Below, piece after piece: positions 1-10,761 of a stretch of 64,000 nucleotides of DNA (position 1 is its first letter; every line of letters begins with the position of its first letter). The position numbers and the translations under genes were made by a program. The DNA lies in NCBI GenBank assembly GCA_016713875.1, contig JADJOI010000003.1, positions 868,001 to 932,000 of the forward strand, written 5' to 3'. The notes under the pieces were generated by a model that was not told the origin of the DNA, ran no database searches, and saw only the letters and a list, made by a program, of their open reading frames with translations. The DNA is from Flavobacteriales bacterium (GTDB lineage Bacteria > Bacteroidota > Bacteroidia > Flavobacteriales_F > PHOS-HE28).

Positions 1-765
1 ACGGTGACCGTGACGGACACCTTGTGCGCCACGAGCGCATCGGCCAGCGTGACGGTGAACGTGATCCCGGGCGTGACCGTGGACCTGGGCCCCGATCAGG
101 TGCTGTGCCCGGGCGCCAGCACGGTGCTGTCCACCGGCCTCAGCGGTCCTGACCATGCCTGGAGCACCGGCGCCACCACGTCGTCCATCACCGTGGACCA
201 GCCCGGCAGCTATTGGGTGCAGGTCACCCTTGCCCAGTGCGGCGGCACCGACACAGTGGATGTGTCGCTGGCCCCCGACCCTGGACCGCTCGACTTCGAT
301 GCGGTGGCCTGCCCGGGCGACAGTGTGCTGCTCATCATCCCCTATGAAGGGGTGTCCTACACCTGGTCGGGCGGTGCCACCACGCGCGGCATCGTGGTGG
401 GCGAGGAGGGCAGCTATGGCTTCAGCGTCACCGATGCGTTCGGCTGCACGTATTCGGGCGTCGCCTCCGTGATCCCCGATCCGCTCGGTACGGACATCGT
501 GGTGCCGAACGTCTTCAGCCCGAACGGTGATGGAGCCAACGACCGGTTCGAACCGCAGGCCAACGGCAGCCAGGACGTGGAGGTCTCCGTGTACGACCGG
601 TGGGGGACCGAGGTGTTCCGCTCCACCAGCCTCGCGGTGACGTGGGACGGTAACAACCCGGACCGGAAGGCCAGTGAGGGGACCTACTTCTACGTGATCC
701 GGTACACCCCCTCCTGCGATGACACGCTGCGCGAACTGCGCGGGCATGTCACCGTGCTGCGGTAG
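1..765 (+). CDS. T9SS type B sorting-domain (gliding motility-like) surface protein, 3' part
   Basis: The reading frame is open from the first base, so this is the 3' end of a larger gene. The visible 254 residues begin with Ig-like/PKD-like modules that contain repeated cysteines and the recurrent pattern WS-G-ATT-SI-V, seen at two places. They end in a CHU_C/type B sorting domain recognisable by VPNVFSPNGDGANDRF followed by VYDRWGTEVF and TWDGN. Proteins of this kind are exported through the outer membrane by the type IX secretion system and held at the surface. The tail is certain; the function of the missing N-terminal part cannot be judged. Confidence 0.88.
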   Translation, partial: TVTVTDTLCATSASASVTVNVIPGVTVDLGPDQVLCPGASTVLSTGLSGPDHAWSTGATTSSITVDQPGSYWVQVTLAQCGGTDTVDVSLAPDPGPLDFDAVACPGDSVLLIIPYEGVSYTWSGGATTRGIVVGEEGSYGFSVTDAFGCTYSGVASVIPDPLGTDIVVPNVFSPNGDGANDRFEPQANGSQDVEVSVYDRWGTEVFRSTSLAVTWDGNNPDRKASEGTYFYVIRYTPSCDDTLRELRGHVTVLR

Positions 766-770
766 GGCCG

Positions 771-1835
771 TCAGTACCGGGTGATGAGCGCAATGCCGTC
801 GTAGTCCTTCAGGCTGCCAGAGGGGAGCATGCGGACCTCCCCGCCATGATGCAGTTGCGCGGTGATGATCCGGTCCACCAGGTCGCTTCCGTCGTTCGGC
901 GCATCGGGCTGAACGCGGCCTTCCACCACCACGCCGGGGATCACCAGATCGCGTTCCACCAGCAGGGTCTGCCCCCGGCCCTCCTGCACCCGGGCCCAGA
1001 TGTCGTCGACGGTGGTCACGTGCTTGTCGGCCGGGGTGCGGGCGAGGATCTCCAGGTCGGCCATGTGCCGACGCTTCTGATCGTTGTAGGCCAGCGTCCA
1101 CGCCTGCCGCACGAGCTCGGCCGGTGCGTCGTGCTCATGGTTGCCCTCGAGGTGCGCGATGAAGAGCGCAGCATGAGGTGCGGCATCCAGGAACGGGGCG
1201 TAGTGGGTGGCTGTGGTCGCGACCACCACACGGCCCTGAGGACCGACGGTGTGTTCCACCGCCTTCGCCACATCCGTATACCAATGGCGCGCCTGGTTGT
1301 CCTGTCCGCGGGAGGTGGTCACCTGTGCCGCGTCGGTGGTGTAGTGCCTGTTCTCCAAAGGCAGACCGCCGCGGACCTCAGCGACGAGGTGATCATCGGT
1401 GGCGGCGAATAACCGGGCCGTGTGCTGGCTGAGCGCGAGGATATGATAGTGGACCGATCCGAGCCGGGCGCGCACCACATCGCGCACCACATAGGCATCG
1501 CCCACCGCGACGCGCGGTTCGATGCTGAAAGGCAGCTTCACGGTTTCGGCGTGGTCGGTGGACGCGAAGAGCGCTAGGCCATCCATCTGGTGCTTGTGGT
1601 CCAGGGACCCGGCCAGTGTCTGCAGGTGCTCGACGATGGGCGCCATGGCCCGTTTCTCGCCCATCCCGGCCAAGCGTTCCCCGGCCTCCCGGAGGAGGTC
1701 CTTGAGCAGGATGATGTCCCGGTTCGCATCGGGCATCGTCCGGTGCGTGGGCAGGGTGATGGTGACGCAGGGGCCGGGGCGGGCCTCCATCAGGCGTTCG
1801 ATCACCGGGTCGAGGAGCAGGGTGCGGGTGGTCAT
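771..1835 (-). CDS. BaeRF-type (archaeo-eukaryotic release factor-like) protein
   Basis: A 354-residue soluble protein. It opens with a conserved LMEARPGPCVTITLPTHR region, has a central segment with SQHTARLF and a histidine-rich stretch, and closes with MLPSGSLKDYDGIALITRY, the pattern seen in bacterial homologues of archaeo-eukaryotic release factor eRF1 domain proteins (BaeRF, family 3-like). These are predicted to act on ribosome-associated or RNA substrates, but their role in bacteria is not established. The stop lies 5 nt from the stop of the convergent surface-protein gene. The family assignment is from memory of motifs and is moderately sure; the exact BaeRF subfamily is less so. Confidence 0.7.
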   Translation of the reverse strand: MTTRTLLLDPVIERLMEARPGPCVTITLPTHRTMPDANRDIILLKDLLREAGERLAGMGEKRAMAPIVEHLQTLAGSLDHKHQMDGLALFASTDHAETVKLPFSIEPRVAVGDAYVVRDVVRARLGSVHYHILALSQHTARLFAATDDHLVAEVRGGLPLENRHYTTDAAQVTTSRGQDNQARHWYTDVAKAVEHTVGPQGRVVVATTATHYAPFLDAAPHAALFIAHLEGNHEHDAPAELVRQAWTLAYNDQKRRHMADLEILARTPADKHVTTVDDIWARVQEGRGQTLLVERDLVIPGVVVEGRVQPDAPNDGSDLVDRIITAQLHHGGEVRMLPSGSLKDYDGIALITRY

Positions 1836-1918
1836 GGGTTGGTCGCTTGGGGACCTTGAAGGTCCGACACCATCGCTTGGGATAGGATGACGGGCGTCGA
1901 TCCGGCCGGTGACAGGCG

Positions 1919-4801
<2,883 letters not shown>

Positions 4802-5018
4802 CGGTCCGCGCGACTTTGCCCGGGGATCACTATCTTCGCCTTGGTCCGACGAAAATTCCACCTGGTCGCACAATACGGACGATCAGGCAACGTTCTCTCC
4901 CCGGGCCACGTCTCATTCCCGAACCCGGCCGACAGGCCCGCACCTTCAAACCCCCTTCGCCCATCGCGTGACCACTACCCTGGATCGTTGATCCGAACCG
5001 GACTAAAGGGAAGGTCAC

Positions 5019-5606
5019 ATGCGTACGAAGGTGCTCACCGATACGGAGCTCGTGCACGCCTACACGGCGGGGAACGAGCAGGCATTCGAAACCCTGCTGC
5101 TGCGCCACAAGCGCAAAGTATGGAGCCACATCTACCTGATGGTGCGTGACCGGGAGGTCACCGAGGACCTCTTCCAGGAGTCCTTCATCAAGGTGGTCCA
5201 CACCCTCAAGACGGGGAAGTACAACGAGGAGGGCAAGTTCCTTCCTTGGGTGATGCGCATCGCGCACAACCTGGTGATCGACCACTTCCGCCGCAGCAAG
5301 AAGATGCCTCTGGTGCGCGGAACGGAGGACCACGACGTGTTCGCCACGGTGGCCCGGCCCGAACAGAATATCGAGCAACAGCTCGTGAACGTACAGATCG
5401 ACGAGGATGTGCGGAAGCTGATCGAGCATCTGCCCGAGGAACAGCGGGAGGTGGTGATCATGCGCACCTACCTCAGCATGAGCTTCAAGGAGATCGCCGA
5501 GCACACCAACGTGAGCATCAACACCGCCTTGGGTCGGATGCGCTATGCGCTGATCAACATGCGCAAGCTCATCAAGGAACACGACATCCATCTGGAGCGC
5601 GCATAG
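5019..5606 (+). CDS. ECF-type RNA polymerase sigma factor (sigma-70 family)
   Basis: A 195-residue protein with region 2 (DLFQESFIKVV and FLPWVMRIAHNLVIDHFRR, the -10-recognition segment) and region 4 (LPEEQREVVIMRTYLSMSFKEIA with a helix-turn-helix, residues about 140-185). There is no region 1 or 3, so it is of the extracytoplasmic-function type. No anti-sigma gene lies next to it. An AAGGG purine stretch 10 nt before ATG is one of the few Shine-Dalgarno-like sequences in the window. The 217-nt region upstream contains a TATCTTCG box at 4831-4838 that could be its promoter. A strong hairpin follows the stop, so it is probably monocistronic. Confidence 0.93.
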   Translation: MRTKVLTDTELVHAYTAGNEQAFETLLLRHKRKVWSHIYLMVRDREVTEDLFQESFIKVVHTLKTGKYNEEGKFLPWVMRIAHNLVIDHFRRSKKMPLVRGTEDHDVFATVARPEQNIEQQLVNVQIDEDVRKLIEHLPEEQREVVIMRTYLSMSFKEIAEHTNVSINTALGRMRYALINMRKLIKEHDIHLERA

Positions 5607-5627
5607 GCCTGCCAGCTGCATGTCCTT

Positions 5628-5661
5628 GAACGCCGGCCCGTAAGCCGGCGTTCGCATTTTC
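5628..5661 (+). terminator. Rho-independent terminator of the sigma factor gene
   Basis: A perfect 10-bp inverted repeat, GAACGCCGGC and GCCGGCGTTC with a CCGTAA loop, is followed by GCATTTT. It begins 22 nt after the sigma factor stop codon. Its core CCGGC-CCGTAA-GCCGG closely resembles the palindrome inserted in the cupin gene at 49459-49478. Confidence 0.85.
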
Positions 5662-5826
5662 AGGGGATGATAATCGTCTGAACGTCAGGTGGTCGAGGAG
5701 TCGTTCGTGATCCTATGCAATAGCGAGGGATGCCCCGGCGTTCATCATCACGCACACCAACCATATGGCATGAAGCACACTACCCTCCGCCGGCGCGATC
5801 GCCGGTCACCAGTCCGCCGCACCACC

Positions 5827-5943
5827 ATGGACCTTCAACCGGGTCCCCGTCCCGCCACCCTCCAGGCCATCCTCAGCTACAGCAAGGCCCTGTCCGTGGT
5901 GGAGGCACCTCCGCTGGGCACGGTGGCGCTGGTGCTCAACTGA
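5827..5943 (+). CDS. Short conserved hypothetical protein (38 aa)
   Basis: A 38-residue ORF with the composition ATLQAILSYSKALSVVEAPP and an end in LVLN. From memory, many Bacteroidota encode 40-55-residue proteins with the same pattern (an I-L-x-Y-S-K-A-L helix followed by a V-x-L-x-LN terminus), so I regard it as probably real. The start is uncertain: the in-frame ATG at 5770 would add 19 basic residues (MKHTTLRRRDRR...). The function is unknown. It lies between the sigma factor terminator and the convergent nth gene; the roughly 165 nt before it hold nothing else I recognise. Confidence 0.5.
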   Translation: MDLQPGPRPATLQAILSYSKALSVVEAPPLGTVALVLN

Positions 5944-5951
5944 GTCTGGGA

Positions 5952-6596
5952 TCACCGCCCCGCGGTGAACGATTCCTTGCGCCCGATCACGCTGCAGATG
6001 GGGCACTTCCGAGGGTCATGGCCCTTGGCCGGGCAGTGCTCGCGCCCGAAGTAGATGATGCGCAGGTGCAGGGCGTTCCAGCTGTCCTCCGGGAAGAGCC
6101 GCTTCAGGTCGGCCTCGGTCCGCTCCACGTTGTGGCCCGTGCTCAAGGTCCAGCGGTAGGCGAGCCGATGGATGTGCGTGTCCACCGGGAAGGCCGGCAC
6201 CCCGAAGGCCTGTGCCATCACCACACTGGCCGTCTTGTGCCCTACGCCCGGCATACGCTCCAAGGCCGCCATGTTCGCTGGCACCTTTCCTCCGTGCTCC
6301 TCCAGGATGATCCGCGAAAGACCATGGATCCCCTTGCTCTTCATGGGTGAAAGACCACATGGCCGGATGATGTCCTGGATCTCCTCCACGCTCAGCTTCA
6401 CCATCTGCTGCGGCGTGCGCGCCCTGGCGAAGAGCAGTGGTGTGATCTCGTTCACCTTCTTGTCCGTGCACTGCGCGCTGAGCACTACGGCCACCAGCAG
6501 GGTGTAGGGGTCCGCATGGTCGAGGGGGATGGATGTGCGCGGGTAGAGCTCGGCGAGCTTGGCGGCGACGAAAGCGGCCTTTTCGGGGCGGGTCAT
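5952..6596 (-). CDS. nth: Endonuclease III
   Basis: Nth is a bifunctional DNA glycosylase/AP lyase of base excision repair acting on oxidised pyrimidines. The 214-residue protein shows the helix-hairpin-helix MPGVGHKTASV with the catalytic lysine and the catalytic aspartate in FPVDTHIHRL. The C-terminal iron-sulfur region is unusual: only three cysteines (HC-x9-C-x2-C) are present, where the E. coli protein has C-x6-C-x2-C-x5-C, so the cluster may be absent or differently ligated. A TTCCTTCG box lies 5 nt before the ATG. It is convergent with the small ORF at 5827. Confidence 0.94.
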   Translation of the reverse strand: MTRPEKAAFVAAKLAELYPRTSIPLDHADPYTLLVAVVLSAQCTDKKVNEITPLLFARARTPQQMVKLSVEEIQDIIRPCGLSPMKSKGIHGLSRIILEEHGGKVPANMAALERMPGVGHKTASVVMAQAFGVPAFPVDTHIHRLAYRWTLSTGHNVERTEADLKRLFPEDSWNALHLRIIYFGREHCPAKGHDPRKCPICSVIGRKESFTAGR

Positions 6597-6615
6597 CGGC
6601 GCGAAGGAACAACGC

Positions 6616-7386
6616 TCACCGGATCCGTTCGTGCAGGTGTGTGCAGCGGCCGTGGGCCTTCTCGATGTGCTGGTGGTCCTGCGGCCGCTGCCAGCGTCCG
6701 CCCCAGGTCCAGCCGTGCGGGGCCAGGTGCTTCAGGATGCGGGGGTGGGTGAGGGTGCCCGGGCGCCGCGGATCGTAGCGGCCATGGGCGGGCTCGCGCA
6801 CCGTGCCGTTCGTGCCCGCGCGCACCAAGGGGTTCAACAGCGGGTTGATGTCGATGGCGATGCCCTGCGCGTGCTTGGAGGTCTCCGGCACGTGGGCCTT
6901 GCCGCGGAAGTTGAAGGCGCTGGTGTTGTTGTCGGCCATGGAGGCGGCATCGTCCCAGCCGGTGCTGTCGGCGTTGAGGCCGTAGCGGTTGATCGGGATC
7001 ACATGCGCGATGGGGAAGCGGTCGAGCAGCAGCCCGTCGAAGATCGCCCGCACCTCGCCGGCCACGCACGCATGCACCAGCAGGACGCCTGTGCACAGGC
7101 GCGTGCTGTCGACCGCCGTGCAGCTGCTGTCCGTGAAGCCGTAGTAGGTGACCTCCACGGCCTGCAGGTGGTCGCGGATGTCAGCATCCAGCGGGCCCAG
7201 CTTGCGCTCGATGATCCGCAGGTCGGCCTCGAGCCCTGCCGTATCCGCCAGGGTGCTGTGGGCGATCAGGGTGTCGTGTTGGGCGGTCGGAGGCCGGATC
7301 GTGGGCTCTGGATCGGAACTGACCGGCCGGCATGCCACGGCCAGCAAGGGTATCAGCAAGAGAAGGGTTGGACGATGGTGGCGCAT
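6616..7386 (-). CDS. M15 family (D-Ala-D-Ala carboxypeptidase-like) metallopeptidase, lipoprotein
   Basis: A 256-residue exported protein. The N-terminus is a lipoprotein signal peptide ending in LLAVAC. The C-terminal half matches the peptidase M15_4 domain: the zinc site appears as KHAQGIAIDINPL (H...D) with the later DHQHIE. A cell-wall dipeptidase or carboxypeptidase role in the periplasm is expected from the family. It follows nth on the same strand with 19 nt between the coding regions, but nth has its own promoter-like box, so co-transcription is uncertain. Confidence 0.85.
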   Translation of the reverse strand: MRHHRPTLLLLIPLLAVACRPVSSDPEPTIRPPTAQHDTLIAHSTLADTAGLEADLRIIERKLGPLDADIRDHLQAVEVTYYGFTDSSCTAVDSTRLCTGVLLVHACVAGEVRAIFDGLLLDRFPIAHVIPINRYGLNADSTGWDDAASMADNNTSAFNFRGKAHVPETSKHAQGIAIDINPLLNPLVRAGTNGTVREPAHGRYDPRRPGTLTHPRILKHLAPHGWTWGGRWQRPQDHQHIEKAHGRCTHLHERIR

Positions 7387-7423
7387 GACCGGGCCGACGC
7401 CTGCGAAGGTCGGGGCCTTCCGC

Positions 7424-7851
7424 TCACTCGGGTTTCTTCGAAAGGGGGCGCCAGCTGTAACTCTTCTGCACGATCCTCCACGAACCTTCGTAGCGGAGCA
7501 GCAGGAAGTAGTCCGTGAAGACCCGCCAGCCCGGCACCACGATCTCGGCTTTGGCCATGGCGGTGTTGTTCTCCACGTCGATGGAGATGATGCGGCCCTG
7601 GCGGTCGTTCCGTTCGCCCGGCTTGATGCCTGCGATGTACTTCTCCCCCGACCGTACCCACAGGCTGTCCTGCTCGTTCACCGTGTAGAGGTTGAAGTCG
7701 GGGTCGAACGCGCGGCGCAGGCGCTCCGGTTCGCCGTGCCCTCGATGTAGTCCATCAGGGTGGCGCGGACCTGTTCGATGTCGGAGGGCGCTGTCTGGGC
7801 GCACGTAGCCGCTGTGGACAGCAGTCCGGTGAGGAGGAGAAGTGTGCGCAT
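7424..7851 (-). pseudogene. Frameshifted SnoaL/lumazine-binding-like (NTF2-fold) protein
   Basis: Two overlapping reading frames together make one recognisable protein. The upstream frame gives a signal peptide and N-terminus (MRTLLLLTGLLSTAATCAQ ... VRATLMDYIEGTAN). The downstream frame gives the remainder (EPERLRRAFDPDFNLYTV ... YFLLLRYEGSWRIVQKSY). This is the pattern of the putative lumazine-binding/SnoaL-like family, small exported NTF2-fold proteins of unknown substrate. The frame is lost near 7738-7745. The expected joining residues A-N-G-E-P would need a tandem GGCGAAC GGCGAAC where only one copy is present, which fits a 7-nt slippage deletion, though a consensus error cannot be excluded. 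Confidence 0.75.
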
Positions 7852-7927
7852 GGGGGCGGACCAGTTGCGCTGCGCGCACAAAGCCTGGGCCACCCGTCCG
7901 CGGTTCATCCGCTGGGCGCGAAGACCC

Positions 7928-9505
7928 TTACGCCCGGCGCTCCGGCACCTGTGCCATGGCGCGCTCGGCGATGGCGGTGATGGTGAGGCTGGGGTTCACG
8001 CCGGGGTTGGCCGAGATGGCGCTGCCGTCGCACACCCACAGGTCCGCGTACCCGAACACGCGGTTGTCGCGGTCGATCACACCGGTGGAGGCATCGGCCC
8101 CCATGCAGGCACCGCCGAGGATGTGCGCCGTGGTGGGGATGCCCAGCAGCGTTTCCTGCATGAGCACCATGGCCTTGCCGTTCACGATGCGCTCCACGCG
8201 GTGCGCGATGTCCTGCGCCTGCGGGTTGAAGGCGGTGGGCGCGGGGCCCGACTCCAACGCGGTGCCGGTGCCGCCCAACGGTCCGCGCTTGAGCCGCAGG
8301 GTGGAGTCGATGGCCTCCATGTACAGCAGGATGTGCGTGCGACGGCTCCAGTCGCTCACGAAGAAGGTGCGCAGGTAGGTCCACGGCTGCTTCAAGGGCT
8401 GTACCACCATGTTCACCAGGCGCATCGGCCACGAACTGCCCTTCACCATCGGCGCCATCAGGATGCGCCAGATGCCGTTGCCCGGCGGGTACTTCACGGG
8501 TTCCACGTGCCGCTGTGCGTCGAGCTCCACGATGGAGCCGATGGCGATGCCCTCCGAGAAGGTGACGTCGCGGTCGAAGGTGGTGACGCCGATGAGGCTT
8601 TCGGAGTTGGTTCGCACGCCGTGGCCTACGCGGTCGGAGAGCTTCGGCAGGCTGCCGGCCTTCAACTTCAGGAGCAGGGGCAGGGTGCCCATCACGCCGC
8701 CGGCGAACACCACGCCTTTGGCGGTCACGGTGCGGATGCGCGGGAACCAGGCTGAAGGGTCGCGGTAGCGGATGCGGTAACCGACGCTGCCATCGGGGCT
8801 CAGGGGCTGCACATCGACCACCTCGGCGTTCGCGCGGATGCTGCAGCCGAGCTGTTGAGCCAGGTGGAGGTAGTTCTTGTCGAGCGTGTTCTTCGCATTG
8901 TGCCGGCAGCCGAGCATGCAGCCGCCGCACTGGATGCAGCCAGTGCGGTCGGGGCCCTTGCCGCCGAAGTAGGGGTCCTTCACGGTGACGCCCGGGGCGC
9001 CGAAGTGCACGGCGGCGTCGACGGTGTCGAAGCCCTGCGGGACGCCCATGTCCGCGGCGAGGTCGCGCATCACCCGGTCGCTGCGGCTGGTGTAAGGGTG
9101 GCGCTCCACGCCGAGCATGCGCCTGGCCAGGGCGTAGTAGGGGGTGAGCTCGCGCTCCCAGTCGCACAGGTCCTTCCAGCTGCCGGTGCGGAAGAAGGGC
9201 GTGCGTGGCACAGGCAGGGTGTTGGCGTACACGAGCGAGCCGCCGCCCACGCCGGTACCACTGAGCACGGTGATGTGCCGGAAGAAGCTGATCTTGAAGA
9301 GGCCTTTCCAGCCCGCACGCGGCCACCACAGCCAGCGGCGCAGGTCCCAGTTGGACGCGGGGAAATCCTCGGCCTTGTTGAACCACCGGCCCTTCTCCAG
9401 CACGAGCACGCGGTAGCCCTTCTCGCTGAGGCGCAGTGCCGCCACCGAGCCACCGAAGCCGCTGCCGATCACCACGTGGTCGAAGTCGTGCGTGGGCTCG
9501 GCCAT
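7928..9505 (-). CDS. GMC family oxidoreductase (cholesterol oxidase/alcohol dehydrogenase-like)
   Basis: A 525-residue flavoprotein. The N-terminal Rossmann motif is VIGSGFGGSVAALRL and the flavin-binding segment is SGTGVGGGSLVYAN. A CIQCGGCMLGC cysteine cluster occurs mid-protein, and the GMC C-terminal part has HILGGACMG and DGSAISANPGVNPSLTITA. Cysteine-rich GMC enzymes of this type oxidise alcohols or sterols. It begins 3 nt after the stop of alkB and is surely co-transcribed with it, so oxidation of alkanols produced by AlkB is the simplest role; this link is inferred from context. A cytoplasmic or membrane-associated location is likely, as there is no signal peptide. Confidence 0.88.
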   Translation of the reverse strand: MAEPTHDFDHVVIGSGFGGSVAALRLSEKGYRVLVLEKGRWFNKAEDFPASNWDLRRWLWWPRAGWKGLFKISFFRHITVLSGTGVGGGSLVYANTLPVPRTPFFRTGSWKDLCDWERELTPYYALARRMLGVERHPYTSRSDRVMRDLAADMGVPQGFDTVDAAVHFGAPGVTVKDPYFGGKGPDRTGCIQCGGCMLGCRHNAKNTLDKNYLHLAQQLGCSIRANAEVVDVQPLSPDGSVGYRIRYRDPSAWFPRIRTVTAKGVVFAGGVMGTLPLLLKLKAGSLPKLSDRVGHGVRTNSESLIGVTTFDRDVTFSEGIAIGSIVELDAQRHVEPVKYPPGNGIWRILMAPMVKGSSWPMRLVNMVVQPLKQPWTYLRTFFVSDWSRRTHILLYMEAIDSTLRLKRGPLGGTGTALESGPAPTAFNPQAQDIAHRVERIVNGKAMVLMQETLLGIPTTAHILGGACMGADASTGVIDRDNRVFGYADLWVCDGSAISANPGVNPSLTITAIAERAMAQVPERRA

Positions 9506-9508
9506 GGG

Positions 9509-10573
9509 TCAGGCGAGCGCCCCGTGACCGGCGCGTTGTTTCAAGCGGTCGATCTCGCGGTCCATCACGCGGAACCAGAGGGGCGGCAGGAAGGCCAGCA
9601 CCATCATGGCGGGATATCCGGCGGGCAGCTGCGGGCTCTCGTCGAAGTGGCGCAGGACCTGGTATTTGCGGCTGGCCAGGTAGTGATGGTCGCTGTGGCG
9701 CGTGAGCTCCAGCAGGATCAGCCGGCCGAGCGGGTGGTCGGAGTTCCAGGAGTGGATGGGCAGCGGGCGTTCGTAGCTGTCGCCGACCTTCCTCCGCCGG
9801 AGGCCGTAGTGCTCGATGTAGTTCACCGTTTCGAGCAGCAGGATGCCGATCAGGGCCGCACCCAGGAACCAACCCATCGCCTCCGGCCCGAACACGCCCG
9901 CAATGGCCGCCACCAGCGCGAGCTGGATCATCTGGAAGCGGAGCATCTCGTTGTGCAGGCTGAACACGGGCAGGCCCTTCTTCTGCAGCCGCGCCGCCTC
10001 CAGCTTCCACGCGCTGAGCCAGCTGCCCGCGATGGTACGCAGAAAGAAGGCGTAGAGCCATTCGCCGCGGCGGCTGCTCGCGGGATCCTCGTCGGTGCTC
10101 ACGTGCTTGTGGTGGCCGCGGTTGTGCTCGATGAAGAAGTGCATGTACAGCGTGGTGAGCAGCAGCGCCTTGGCCATGAACTGCTCGTGCTTGGTGGCCC
10201 GGTGCCCCAGCTCGTGCGCGGCGTTGATGCCCAGCACTCCGCAGGCCATTCCGAAGGCGGAGGTGAGCCCCAGCTTCAGCATCCACGACAGCTCGGCCGC
10301 GCTGACCTGCACGAGGAAGAACAGCAGCAGCCCCCATTGGATGGGCACCAGGCTGAAGAGGATCAGGTCGTACAGGCGGTCCTCCTTCGCCAGAGCCTCA
10401 TGCGCCGCGTCCAGGTTGCGGGGGTCGGGCTTCAGGATCAGTTCGAGCACCGGCAGGAAGCCGAAGATGAAGGCCACCGCCGCGAAGGACCATTCGTTCC
10501 GCACCGCGAGCGAGGTGGCGACCACCACGGGGACCAGGTACACCAGGCTGTACTTGAGGGCGGAGGGTCGCAT
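9509..10573 (-). CDS. alkB: Alkane 1-monooxygenase (AlkB)
   Basis: AlkB is an integral-membrane non-heme di-iron enzyme that hydroxylates the terminal carbon of alkanes using O2 and electrons from a rubredoxin. The 354-residue protein has several hydrophobic helices and the four diagnostic histidine motifs: HELGHR (from residue 120), EHNRGHHKH (149-157), NYIEHYG and RHSDHH. That distinguishes it from fatty-acid desaturases and xylene monooxygenase. No rubredoxin gene is in the window, so electron donors must lie elsewhere. A TACCTTCG box at 10599-10606 is probably its promoter. Confidence 0.93.
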   Translation of the reverse strand: MRPSALKYSLVYLVPVVVATSLAVRNEWSFAAVAFIFGFLPVLELILKPDPRNLDAAHEALAKEDRLYDLILFSLVPIQWGLLLFFLVQVSAAELSWMLKLGLTSAFGMACGVLGINAAHELGHRATKHEQFMAKALLLTTLYMHFFIEHNRGHHKHVSTDEDPASSRRGEWLYAFFLRTIAGSWLSAWKLEAARLQKKGLPVFSLHNEMLRFQMIQLALVAAIAGVFGPEAMGWFLGAALIGILLLETVNYIEHYGLRRRKVGDSYERPLPIHSWNSDHPLGRLILLELTRHSDHHYLASRKYQVLRHFDESPQLPAGYPAMMVLAFLPPLWFRVMDREIDRLKQRAGHGALA

Positions 10574-10598
10574 GGGTCAGGCACGGGTGGAGGAGACC

Positions 10599-10606
10599 CG
10601 AAGGTA
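10599..10606 (-). promoter_or_regulatory. -7 promoter box of alkB
   Basis: TACCTTCG on the minus strand matches the Bacteroidota TAnnTTTG -7 element with one change. It sits 25 nt before the alkB ATG, giving a short leader. Confidence 0.5.
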
Positions 10607-10623
10607 CGGAGGCGTAGGGGGGA

Positions 10624-10740
10624 CTACCTGATCCGGCCTGGCGGTGTATGACCCCGGAGGAAGGTGTGCGACCGCGTCATGGGCATCCCGCCCTCCAGGT
10701 GCACCAGGTACCAATGGTCGAGGATGATCAGCACGACCGG
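10624..10740 (-). pseudogene. Decayed 3' fragment of a DUF6702-family gene
   Basis: Read on the minus strand this stretch encodes LVHLEGGMPMTRSHTFLRG and a stop, matching the C-terminus of the intact DUF6702 protein at 11842-12321 (LVHVEGEKLPTRSHTFIRG). The nucleotide similarity is clear over about 100 bp. No start codon or N-terminal part is attached, so it is a gene remnant. It lies between alkB and the DKNYY gene. Confidence 0.7.
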
Positions 10741-10761
10741 GACCACTGGCCGTGTCCCGGG

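Noticed and set aside
4831..4838. TATCTTCG as the certain promoter of the sigma factor gene
   Set aside because: It lies about 180 nt before the start and no -33 TTTG at the right spacing is visible; kept only as a possibility in the gene entry.
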